In this document: piece after piece, positions 1-6,472 of the stretch
Numbering within the stretch: the stretch's first letter is position 1
How the letters are laid out: the number at the start of each line of letters is the position of its first letter
Source of the DNA: Bacillota bacterium
GTDB lineage: Bacteria; Bacillota_C; Negativicutes; JAEYSJ01
Direction of reading: 5' to 3'
Length of the DNA stretch: 28,790 bases
Assembly (NCBI GenBank): GCA_023434855.1
Contig: JAEYSJ010000167.1
Coordinates: forward strand, 1 to 28,790
The notes under the pieces: model-generated
Told to the model about the DNA's origin: nothing
Database searches by the model: none
What the model saw: the letters and a program-made list of their open reading frames with translations, nothing else
Program-made: the position numbers and the translations under genes

Positions 1-865
1 CATCCTGGATCCAAAGCGGAGTTCCCGTTACCTGCTCAGTATTCAGCCCTGATTTAGCGGCATCACTTACAATAGGAATTAATTTAACCATTTCTTTGGA
101 TGGCATGTCAGTTCTTACAGCTCTGGCAAATTCCTTGATAAGATCAGGTAGTTTAGTAATCAGTTGAGGTTTGGTAAATTCCTGCAATAACGCTTTTAGA
201 AATTTTTGCTGTCTGGCAACACGTCCGATATCACCATCTTCATCCCGGTATCGTACATACTGTATTGCCGATTTTCCATTCAACCTCTGCACGCCAGGCT
301 GAAGGTCTATATATAGCCCGCCATTGTCGTCATATGGGTCGGAATAATACATTCGTTTCTCAACATCAATGGTAACTCCACCAAGGGCATCAATCATACG
401 GACAAATCCGTTAAAATTTATCACCACAGTATAATCAATAGGTATCCCCAACAATTTTTCCACAGCTGTTTTTGAAAGCTTCGAACCACCAAAGGCATAG
501 GCGTGGTTAATTTTATCCCAGCCATAGCCATCTATTTTTACACGGGTATCACGAGGTATGGAAAGCACCGTTGTCTTTTTGCCGACGGTATCAACCGTAA
601 CCAAAAAGATTGTATCAGACCGTCCAACATCGTCTGCACGCTCATCAGCACCAAGAACCAATATGTTAATCCTTTCTTTCATGGGAGTTGCAAATACGGC
701 AGCTAATTTTCCTGCCTGCTCGTCGGCAGTATCTCCACCAAAAATAGCGTAAACAAATCCGGCCGTAAAAAAAGCGATAGCTGCTAACAGTATAACAATG
801 CGATCTTTCCTTACCCGACGAACTCGTCTTCTCGGTATAGAGATCTCATCTATCTTTTGATCCAT
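1..865 (-). CDS. LytR-CpsA-Psr (LCP) family protein, 3' end outside window
   Basis: The reading frame is open from an ATG at 865 to the window edge, giving about 288 N-terminal residues. A basic cytoplasmic tail (RRRVRRVRKDR) precedes one membrane segment at about residues 24-43, then the extracytoplasmic LCP domain. Recognisable LCP blocks are NILVLGADER, GRSDTIFLVTVD, SIPRDTRV, KINHAYAFGG, DALGGVTIDV and YVRYRDEDGDIGRVARQQ. LCP proteins transfer undecaprenyl-linked glycopolymers to peptidoglycan or other acceptors at the outer face of the cytoplasmic membrane. The conserved Arg and Asp residues that bind the pyrophosphate lipid are present. A strong AGGAGG lies six bases before the ATG. The C-terminus and any extra domain cannot be seen. 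Family assignment is firm; the acceptor in a diderm Firmicute is not known from the sequence. Confidence 0.93.
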   Translation of the reverse strand, partial: MDQKIDEISIPRRRVRRVRKDRIVILLAAIAFFTAGFVYAIFGGDTADEQAGKLAAVFATPMKERINILVLGADERADDVGRSDTIFLVTVDTVGKKTTVLSIPRDTRVKIDGYGWDKINHAYAFGGSKLSKTAVEKLLGIPIDYTVVINFNGFVRMIDALGGVTIDVEKRMYYSDPYDDNGGLYIDLQPGVQRLNGKSAIQYVRYRDEDGDIGRVARQQKFLKALLQEFTKPQLITKLPDLIKEFARAVRTDMPSKEMVKLIPIVSDAAKSGLNTEQVTGTPLWIQD

Positions 866-922
866 TATTATTTCCTCCTGTTGTTTGTCTTGTAAATAAA
901 AGGACATGAATCCTGGTATAGC

Positions 923-967
923 AAAAAAACAAACTATAATTCTCCATGATATGAGAACTATAGTTTA
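923..967 (-). terminator. Intrinsic terminator or attenuator upstream of the LCP gene
   Basis: On the minus strand an A/T-rich stem (arms 953-967 and 931-944, one mismatch) is followed by seven U (A-run 923-929). It lies about 60 bases before the LCP start, downstream of nothing but intergenic DNA. It could stop transcription entering from the small gene upstream or act as an attenuator. Confidence 0.55.
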
Positions 968-1121
968 TTTTCGCCACTTGGTTAAATTTTCCTGCTAGTT
1001 ATATCAACTTTTGACAATTAGTTGCCGTTTTTTTCCATGTAAATTCATTATTTTGCAATGGACAACAGCCCAAGTATGGTCGATTTATTGTGGATAATCA
1101 GTTCACCGGTACAAACAAAAA

Positions 1122-1139
1122 GAGAGCCTTACAGCTCTC
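1122..1139 (-). terminator. Rho-independent terminator of the 64-aa gene
   Basis: On the minus strand GAGAGC (1139-1134) and GCTCTC (1127-1122) form a 6-bp stem with a 6-base loop, followed by TTTTTGTTTGT. The stem overlaps the stop codon of the small gene, the usual compact arrangement for a monocistronic transcript. Confidence 0.7.
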
Positions 1140-1332
1140 AAATTTCGCAGTCAACTTTGTCTTTGGAAATATTGCATACTGGATTATTGGAAATTTTCCT
1201 TATTTTGCGTGAAGAAGTATTTCTCTTATAATCATAGTACTGGGAATCATACTGTTTCAGACCGGTTCTCCGAACCCTTTGCACAGGTGATATTCTCTCG
1301 TATCTGTTAACAACCAGATCATCGAATTCCAT
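1138..1332 (-). CDS. Small basic protein of unknown function (64 aa)
   Basis: I do not recognise this family. The product starts MEFDDLVVNRYERISP and is rich in Arg, Lys, Tyr and Ser, with two Cys near the end (PVCNISKDKVDCEI). It is predicted soluble, without signal peptide or membrane segment. The ATG at 1332 is chosen over the upstream ATG at 1347 because GGGGGTG sits at the right distance only for the former. Three signals support a real gene despite its size: a good sigma-A promoter at 1422-1450, a ribosome binding site, and an intrinsic terminator overlapping the stop codon. It is divergent from the c-di-GMP riboswitch transcript. It could be a small regulator or nucleic-acid-binding protein, but nothing in the sequence proves that. 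Confidence 0.6.
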   Translation of the reverse strand: MEFDDLVVNRYERISPVQRVRRTGLKQYDSQYYDYKRNTSSRKIRKISNNPVCNISKDKVDCEI

Positions 1333-1421
1333 CACAAACACCCCCATTGAATAATTTAGCTAAAGTAAACGGCAGTGAGTGTTCTCTTTTTGTTCTTTAT
1401 CTGATAATTGATCTTACCTAA

Positions 1422-1450
1422 ATTATATTCCAGAATATGTTTCTCGACAA
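1422..1450 (-). promoter_or_regulatory. Sigma-A promoter of the 64-aa gene
   Basis: On the minus strand TTGTCG (1450-1445), a 17-bp spacer and TATAAT (1427-1422). It predicts a leader of about 80 bases before the ATG at 1332. Confidence 0.6.
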
Positions 1451-1550
1451 GATCCTCATGTAAAAATTTTTCAGTGTATCTATATTATATAGGTGCTAAT
1501 ATCCACTCGGCAATATTACGTGCTAATAAATAATCGATTATGGTTATCTC

Positions 1551-1579
1551 TTGATATCTTTTCGTTTATAGTGTATAAT
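1551..1579 (+). promoter_or_regulatory. Sigma-A promoter of the riboswitch transcript
   Basis: TTGATA at 1551-1556, a 17-bp spacer and TATAAT at 1574-1579. Transcription should begin near 1586, just before the aptamer. A second TATAAT occurs at 1586-1591. Confidence 0.75.
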
Positions 1580-1591
1580 TTTTATTATAAT

Positions 1592-1680
1592 ATATTTGGC
1601 AAACTTATCGAAAGATAAGGACGCAAAACCGTGGGTCTAAAGACATCGTATAACGTCTAAGACTGCCAGGTTGCATCATA
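1592..1680 (+). ncRNA. Cyclic di-GMP-I (GEMM-I) riboswitch aptamer
   Basis: The order of conserved blocks matches the GEMM-I class: GGCAAAC, a P2 hairpin CTTATC-GAAA-GATAAG with GNRA tetraloop (1604-1619), GGACGCAAAACC (1619-1630), the tetraloop-receptor side GGGTCTAAAG, a second hairpin (AGAC/GTCT, 1641-1656) and the 3' block ACTGCCAGGTTGC. The A of ACGCAAA is the base that stacks between the ligand's two guanines in known structures. The 3' block overlaps the left arm of a terminator, so ligand binding is predicted to prevent termination (an ON switch); that polarity is inference. The outer P1 helix is A/U-rich and was not assigned exactly. Confidence 0.92.
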
Positions 1681-1713
1681 AGTAATATGATGTGCCGGCA
1701 GTCTTTTATTTTA
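1659..1713 (+). terminator. Expression-platform terminator of the c-di-GMP riboswitch
   Basis: AAGACTGCC (1659-1667) pairs with GGCAGTCTT (1697-1705); an inner stem GCATCAT/ATGATGTGC fills the loop; TTTTATTTTAT follows. The left arm is shared with the aptamer's 3' side, giving two mutually exclusive folds. Confidence 0.85.
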
Positions 1714-1747
1714 TCTCGGCAGTATAGTTATTAAGGAGGAGAAAAAC

Positions 1748-1966
1748 ATGAGTGTAAGTTTAAATGTATCAAGTATTACCCAAACAACTTTGAGTCAGAC
1801 TTATGGTACAAATAACGAGACCTCGCGTAATACTAATGATTCTAATGACAGCATTGGACCTGCTTACTCTATCGAACTTACTGATGCGGCAATAGAACTA
1901 ATGATTGCCCAGCAAAATGTCGCTACAGTATCTCAAGCTCTTACTCAAGCTATAAGCAAATTTTAA
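1748..1966 (+). CDS. 72-aa protein of unknown function under c-di-GMP riboswitch control
   Basis: The product begins with a low-complexity Ser/Thr/Asn-rich stretch (to about residue 33) and ends in a compact, probably helical segment (IELTDAAIELMIAQQNVATV followed by SQALTQAISKF). It has no signal peptide or membrane segment. I do not recognise the family with certainty; size and composition recall small putative motility proteins of Firmicutes and the Ser/Thr-rich N-terminus of FlgD encoded at 27778, but this is resemblance only. AAGGAGGAG lies eight bases before the ATG. It is the only gene between the riboswitch terminator and the terminator at 1988-2030, so it is a monocistronic c-di-GMP-responsive gene. 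A role in motility or surface attachment is inferred from the regulator. Confidence 0.8.
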   Translation: MSVSLNVSSITQTTLSQTYGTNNETSRNTNDSNDSIGPAYSIELTDAAIELMIAQQNVATVSQALTQAISKF

Positions 1967-1987
1967 TAGGCATATAGTTGTTAATAC

Positions 1988-2030
1988 ACCTGGCGTGCTA
2001 TTTAATTAGCAACTGCCAGGGTATTTTTAT
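1988..2030 (+). terminator. Terminator of the 72-aa gene
   Basis: Outer stem CCTGGC/GCCAGG (1989-1994 and 2015-2020) and inner stem TGCTA/TAGCA, followed by GTATTTTTATTAT, about 20 bases after the stop codon. Confidence 0.75.
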
Positions 2031-2173
2031 TATATAAAAGTTTGCTATATTAAATCATTGAATTTGTAAATGTCAATTATCCTTTGCAGTAAAACCCTTT
2101 TCGGCCGACAGGCCGCTTGCTGTATCCCTCCTCCTTATATGTTTTCATTAATACCTTCACTCATTGGCCGCCA

Positions 2174-3859
2174 TCAATGGGGAATCAACAACTTATCCAG
2201 TTTACGGTATAATGTTGTCCGGCCTATGCCCAATAGTCTGGCAGCAGCAGCAAGATTTCCCTGAGAATCTTGTATCGCCTGGATAATTGTCGCCCGCTCC
2301 AGATTATTGGCGTGCAATACCAATTTATTGACAGCACTAGTATTAAGGTCTATCCCATTGTTTTTATATTCATCGGCTAAGTCATCCGGGGTCAAGATTG
2401 CAGCGCCATTGGATAAGGCCACCAGACTTTCTATACAGTTTTCTAACTGCCTTACGTTACCAGGCCAGGAATAGGCCGCGAAACACTGGTATAACTCCGG
2501 ACTGATTTCCAAAACCGGCAGTCCTAACTTAGTACATATTTTTTCCACAAAATAGGGGGCCAGATCCCAGATATCTTCTATTCGTTCCCGTAGCGGCGGT
2601 ATGGAAATAAGAATTACCTTTAACCGGTAGTATAAATCCAGACGAAACTTTCCCTGATCCACCAGTTGCCGCAGGTCCCGGTTCGTTGCTGCAATAATCC
2701 GCACATCAACCGCCCGGCACTTTCCATCACCGATACGATAAAGCTCTTTTTGCTGCAATACTCTGAGCAAAGATGCCTGCACATTAATAGGCATATCCCC
2801 TATCTCATCCAGAAATATCGTTCCCCCGTCAGCCTGTTCAAACTTTCCGGGTTGTCCACCCTTTCTCGCGCCGGTGAAAGCACCTTCGGCATAGCCAAAA
2901 AGTTCACTTTCCACAAGACTATCGGGAATAGCGGCACAGTTTAAGGTAACAAACGGTTTAGATTTACGCAAACCAGACTGGTGGATATTGCGCGCAACTA
3001 TTTCTTTGCCGGTACCGCTTTCCCCCTGTATGAGAACAGTTGAATCCGCCTTAGCCGCCCGCAAGGAAATATCAAATACCGCGCGGGTTTTCGGACTGCG
3101 ACCCTGCCAGCTTTTGCCAAGGGCGCAGTCTTTTTTAGTACCAAGTGTAAGCCCCGGCACGCGAAATGTCTGGCGTAAGCCGCTAACATCATTAGACAGC
3201 TTATTGCCAATAATATCTAAATTCTCCCGGCATAGATTAAACTGTTCACTTATTTCCGATATTTGCAATTGCTGTTCAATCATATTCGTCCCGATGGTCG
3301 TTATTTCCATTAAGTGCTCATGCCTGTTCCCGGCTTCACCGGAAATATTGAGTACACCAATTAAATCACCATTAGCGCGCCGAATGGGCGACGCCCAGCA
3401 ATCGAGAAAGTTCACCGGCAGCGAATAATGGGTCCATGCCGGAATCGCTAAAGGAATTTTTTCGACAAGCACGGTGCCTATCCCATTAGTTCCCTTTAAA
3501 TCTTCCTGCCAGTTAACACCTGGTGCCAGAAATATTTTTTTTGTTTTGGCAACAAGCGAGGAGGACCCCAAAGTTTCCAATATATAACCTTGGTTATTAC
3601 TAAGTACCAATACATAATTCCGGCAACGCAAAAAATTGAATATCTGCTGCATAACAGGTTTCGCGGCAATAAGCAGGTCCTCATTTTGGGCAAGCAATTC
3701 TTTGAGATTTGTTTGCAGCAATACATCGCCCTGCAGCAATCGTTCATGATTAATACTTAGCCGGCGGCATCTGTTCCAGGACCGGAAAATTGTCGGTGGG
3801 ACTTTATCAATTACTTTGGTATCCTTGCCGGTTATAAAGTTTTTCAATAAATTAACCAT
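2174..3859 (-). CDS. Sigma-54-dependent transcriptional activator, AcoR-like (GAF, AAA+, Fis HTH)
   Basis: The 561-aa protein is a bacterial enhancer-binding protein. An N-terminal region with the AcoR-type motif FRSWNRC (25-31) and a GAF-like sensor (about 60-195) precedes the AAA+ domain (about 245-475): Walker A GESGTGKE (279-286), the sigma-54 contact loop GAFTGA (326-331), Walker B GGTIFLDE (345-352), FRLDLYYRL (405-413) and WPGNVRQLE (465-473). A Fis-type helix-turn-helix ends the protein (about 520-556). GGGGAGG precedes the ATG. All residues needed for ATPase-driven open-complex formation are present. It is divergent from an alcohol dehydrogenase carrying a sigma-54 promoter, its probable target. 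AcoR relatives sense acetoin, alcohols or aldehydes; the ligand here is unknown. This resembles the AdhR/adh arrangement described in solventogenic clostridia. Confidence 0.95.
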   Translation of the reverse strand: MVNLLKNFITGKDTKVIDKVPPTIFRSWNRCRRLSINHERLLQGDVLLQTNLKELLAQNEDLLIAAKPVMQQIFNFLRCRNYVLVLSNNQGYILETLGSSSLVAKTKKIFLAPGVNWQEDLKGTNGIGTVLVEKIPLAIPAWTHYSLPVNFLDCWASPIRRANGDLIGVLNISGEAGNRHEHLMEITTIGTNMIEQQLQISEISEQFNLCRENLDIIGNKLSNDVSGLRQTFRVPGLTLGTKKDCALGKSWQGRSPKTRAVFDISLRAAKADSTVLIQGESGTGKEIVARNIHQSGLRKSKPFVTLNCAAIPDSLVESELFGYAEGAFTGARKGGQPGKFEQADGGTIFLDEIGDMPINVQASLLRVLQQKELYRIGDGKCRAVDVRIIAATNRDLRQLVDQGKFRLDLYYRLKVILISIPPLRERIEDIWDLAPYFVEKICTKLGLPVLEISPELYQCFAAYSWPGNVRQLENCIESLVALSNGAAILTPDDLADEYKNNGIDLNTSAVNKLVLHANNLERATIIQAIQDSQGNLAAAARLLGIGRTTLYRKLDKLLIPH

Positions 3860-4107
3860 ACTATCCTCCCCGCAATCAGAACCTTAGCGCAATTGATTTA
3901 TAAAAAAAATATACCAAAAGAGCATGCTGCCAATTAATTTCCGCAAAGCGACGGCAGTCAGAATCAGACAGCGTTTCAACAGCGGACATTTTTCCAGAAC
4001 ACACCGTTCCGTTTACAGTACACTACCTATTAACTATTACCGATTTTTTCCTATTAAAAATATTCTGTATTTTTTACTTTATCTTATGTAATGAGTTTTG
4101 GCAATAG

Positions 4108-4254
4108 AACAATGTGAAAGGATTTCAATATGGTTTTGAATATACGGTATTTCCAAATGGCATTGTAAAAATAATGTACAACCAGCTTAAAGATAATACG
4201 ACCGGTACACTAAATGGCGATAACCTGATCTGTCAGTTGACCTACACCTTCTAA
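4108..4254 (+). pseudogene. Relic of an SLH porin: last ~48 codons only
   Basis: Reading from 4108, the codons give NNVKGFQYGFEYTVFPNG, then further residues ending DNLICQLTYTF and a stop at 4252-4254. This aligns with the C-terminal strands of the intact porin at 8343-9626 (DVKGWEYGVDYTVFKNG ... NNFIAQLTYSF), including the terminal Phe used for outer-membrane insertion. An in-frame TAG precedes it and no start codon or further homology is visible upstream, so only the tail survives. It sits in the intergenic region between the activator and the alcohol dehydrogenase, upstream of the enhancer dyads. Probably a remnant of a duplicated porin gene removed by rearrangement. Confidence 0.8.
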
Positions 4255-4278
4255 AGCTCATGTCTATTCTTTAGGCTG

Positions 4279-4330
4279 CGTTTCATTAGTGGAACACCTT
4301 GGTGAAACATAATGTTCCGGTTTAGAAACA
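4279..4330 (+). promoter_or_regulatory. Two upstream activator dyads for the sigma-54 regulator
   Basis: Site 1 is CGTTTC-N6-GGAACA at 4279-4296 and site 2 is TGTTCC-N6-GAAACA at 4313-4330. Read on opposite strands they share 11 of 12 arm bases (TGTTCC-N6-GAAACR). An extra half site GAAACA lies between them at 4304-4309. Centres are 34 bp apart, close to three helical turns, and lie about 100-135 bp before the -24 element, the normal place for enhancers of this protein family. Confidence 0.65.
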
Positions 4331-4418
4331 CTTTGCCGGCAGCTTCTTACCTAATTCAACTGCGCTGCCACCCGTGAGCTTTAGTATACGTTATCGATAA
4401 CAGCAGTACTTTTATGCT

Positions 4419-4434
4419 TGGCATGAATATTGCA
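4419..4434 (+). promoter_or_regulatory. Sigma-54 (-24/-12) promoter of the alcohol dehydrogenase
   Basis: TTGGCAT-GAATA-TTGCA fits the consensus YTGGCAC-N5-TTGCW, with GG at 4420-4421 and GC at 4432-4433 separated by exactly 10 bases. Transcription should start near 4445. Confidence 0.88.
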
Positions 4435-4460
4435 ATTATTTTAGGGTGCTATACAAAACA

Positions 4461-4474
4461 GGGGCTACGACCCC
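4461..4474 (+). other. Small hairpin in the adh leader
   Basis: GGGG-CTACGA-CCCC forms a short perfect hairpin in the 50-base leader, ending just before the AGAGGAGG ribosome binding site. It may stabilise the 5' end of the mRNA or affect ribosome loading. Confidence 0.4.
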
Positions 4475-4493
4475 AAAGAGGAGGATTTTTTTC

Positions 4494-5660
4494 ATGGCAA
4501 TTGGAGAGCAAGTTTACGGGTATTACATTCCAACTGTAAGTCTGATGGGAGTAGGCTCACACAAACAAATTCCAGCACAAGTTAAAACTCTCGGCGGTAC
4601 CAGCGTCTTCCTGGTTACTGATGCTTTTCTGGGACGTCCTGACGGAATGGCTGAAGATATCAAAGCCATGCTGGAAGCCGAAGGAATTAAAGTTACGATT
4701 TTTGCCGGTGCTGAACCAAACCCGACTGATAAAAATGTGCATGACGGCCTGAAAATTTTCCAGGACAGCGGCGCTGACATGATTTTAACCTTAGGCGGCG
4801 GTAGTTCTCACGACTGTGGTAAGGGAATCGGTCTTGTAGCTACTAATGGCGGCCATATTCGCGACTTTGAAGGTCTTGACAAATCCACGAAACCCATGCC
4901 TCCGTTTATTGCGGTAAATACGACTGCCGGTACCGCTTCTGAAATGACTCGTTTTGCAGTTATCACCAATACCTCTAACCACGTAAAAATGGCGATTGCC
5001 GACTGGCGGTCAACCCCGAATGTGGCCATTAATGACCCGTTGCTGATGGTTGGTATGCCGCCGGCACTGACTGCTGCCACCGGCATGGACGCGCTGACCC
5101 ACGCAGTTGAAGCTTATGTGTCTGTAGCTGCTACTCCGCTTACTGATTCAGCGGCTTTAATGGCCATTAAATTAGTAGCTAACTATCTGCGCGCTGCAGT
5201 AGCCAATGGTCAGAACCTGGAAGCCCGTGACAAAATGGCTTATGCCGAATATTTAGCCGGTATGGCTTTCAACAACGCGGGTCTGGGTTATGTGCACGCC
5301 ATTGCTCACCAGTTAGGCGGATTATATAACCTGCCGCATGGTGTATGTAATGCTATTTTGCTGCCTCATGTCGAAGCGTTTAATATTATTGCCTGTCCTG
5401 AGCGGTTTGTTGACGTTGCTGTTGCTATGGGTGAAAATGTACAGGGCCTGTCCGCGCGCGACGCAGCTGATAAAGCGATATCGGCAATTAAGAAATTATC
5501 CGCCGACATCAGCATCCCGTCAGGCCTCGCTCAACTAAATGCAAATGAAAAAGACTTCGAGGTTATGGCCGGAAATGCCATGAAAGATATTTGCAGCCTG
5601 TTTAATCCGCGCACAGCTACCCTTGATGATGTAATTGGCATTTACAAGTCTGCCATGTAA
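4494..5660 (+). CDS. Iron-containing alcohol dehydrogenase (type III)
   Basis: The 388-aa product is full length for the Fe-ADH family, cytoplasmic enzymes that interconvert primary alcohols and aldehydes with NAD(P). The nucleotide-binding motif GGGSSHD lies at 101-107. Metal ligands are Asp199 and His203 (GMDALTHAVEAY), His268 (GYVHAIAHQLGG) and His282 (LPHGVCNA). The frame extends upstream to 4446, but that lies at the predicted transcription start; the ATG at 4494 follows AGAGGAGG at correct spacing and gives the usual N-terminus (MAIGEQVYGYYIP). The gene is monocistronic, driven by the -24/-12 promoter at 4419-4434 and ended by the hairpin at 5731. Control by the divergent activator is strongly suggested. 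Whether the physiological direction is ethanol formation or oxidation cannot be told from sequence. Confidence 0.96.
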   Translation: MAIGEQVYGYYIPTVSLMGVGSHKQIPAQVKTLGGTSVFLVTDAFLGRPDGMAEDIKAMLEAEGIKVTIFAGAEPNPTDKNVHDGLKIFQDSGADMILTLGGGSSHDCGKGIGLVATNGGHIRDFEGLDKSTKPMPPFIAVNTTAGTASEMTRFAVITNTSNHVKMAIADWRSTPNVAINDPLLMVGMPPALTAATGMDALTHAVEAYVSVAATPLTDSAALMAIKLVANYLRAAVANGQNLEARDKMAYAEYLAGMAFNNAGLGYVHAIAHQLGGLYNLPHGVCNAILLPHVEAFNIIACPERFVDVAVAMGENVQGLSARDAADKAISAIKKLSADISIPSGLAQLNANEKDFEVMAGNAMKDICSLFNPRTATLDDVIGIYKSAM

Positions 5661-5730
5661 TACACCACAACATTCCGTATGACATCCTCTCATTAAATAA
5701 ATTCCTCATATCGTATAAATTCCTCTTTAT

Positions 5731-5758
5731 ACCTGGCATATGCCAGGTCTTTTTTTCT
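5731..5758 (+). terminator. Terminator of the alcohol dehydrogenase
   Basis: Perfect palindrome ACCTGGCA-TA-TGCCAGGT at 5731-5748, followed by CTTTTTTTCT. Confidence 0.88.
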
Positions 5759-5778
5759 GTACCATAACCGGATTTTCC

Positions 5779-5803
5779 AAAAAATGGCTCACTTCGTGAG
5801 CCA
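5779..5803 (-). terminator. Terminator of the ddl-NUDIX operon
   Basis: On the minus strand TGGCTCAC-GAA-GTGAGCCA (5803-5785) followed by a run of U (A-run 5779-5784), about 45 bases past the NUDIX stop codon. Confidence 0.82.
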
Positions 5804-5846
5804 CCGTTTTGTGTCAATAGTTATCTACATAATCTTTCCGTCAAAG

Positions 5847-6449
5847 TTAATCCTGAGCGGCCGCAAATTCTTCGTCCACCAATGCTCCGCTTATCCGAGT
5901 CTGATAGTATCTGGCGATAATATGCGCATCTGCGGCAAAAGCCAGTTCGGGAAAGGGTCCGGATAGAGGAAACCATTCTACCGCTTCCAGATCATCACCT
6001 GGGCAGAGTTCGCCATTGACGACTCTCGCCAGCATAACAACCACCAATGTATGCAAATCAGCCCGCAGATAATTACACATCACACTGAGTATCGATTGGA
6101 TTTCCACGTTAAGGCCCGTTTCTTCCTTTACTTCGCGCCTGCCGGCAGTAAGAAAGTCCTCATCAAATTCGATAAATCCGCCGGGCATGCACCACATTCC
6201 GGCCTTAAAACTGCTTGATGAGCGTTTACCTAAAAGAACCTTGTCATCTTTGAGGATTAAAACAGATACTGCCGGTGAAGGATTACGGTAATAAATAAAG
6301 CCGCATTTCGGACAGGCCAACCTGTTTCGGCCGGTATCCTTTTTTATTACCAGTTTTTCGCCGCAGGCAGGGCAATAATTGAAATTACCCGGAAGCGCAA
6401 ATTCCTCGACAGCATATGCTGAAAAAACCTGTTTCACTTTCACCGGCAT
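5847..6449 (-). CDS. NUDIX hydrolase with N-terminal zinc ribbon
   Basis: The 200-aa protein has a zinc ribbon made of CPAC and CPKC pairs (about residues 26-49), then a NUDIX fold with the complete box GX5EX7REVKEETGL in GGFIEFDEDFLTAGRREVKEE. NUDIX enzymes cleave nucleoside diphosphates linked to another group. The Zn-ribbon plus NUDIX order resembles NudC, but the NADH-specific SQPWPFPxS motif is absent, so the substrate is open (ADP-ribose-like or other). The ATG at 6449 is preferred to the one at 6455, which directly abuts the GGAG; 6449 is at normal spacing. It lies 23 bases after ddl and is almost certainly co-transcribed with it. Confidence 0.9.
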   Translation of the reverse strand: MPVKVKQVFSAYAVEEFALPGNFNYCPACGEKLVIKKDTGRNRLACPKCGFIYYRNPSPAVSVLILKDDKVLLGKRSSSSFKAGMWCMPGGFIEFDEDFLTAGRREVKEETGLNVEIQSILSVMCNYLRADLHTLVVVMLARVVNGELCPGDDLEAVEWFPLSGPFPELAFAADAHIIARYYQTRISGALVDEEFAAAQD

Positions 6450-6472
6450 GAACATCTCCTTCCGGAATATTA

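Noticed and set aside
2070..3428. Several plus-strand frames opposite the sigma-54 activator
   Set aside because: Antisense shadows without initiation signals; the activator on the minus strand is complete.
4446..4493. Sixteen-residue N-terminal extension of the alcohol dehydrogenase
   Set aside because: It begins at the predicted sigma-54 transcription start and lacks a ribosome binding site.
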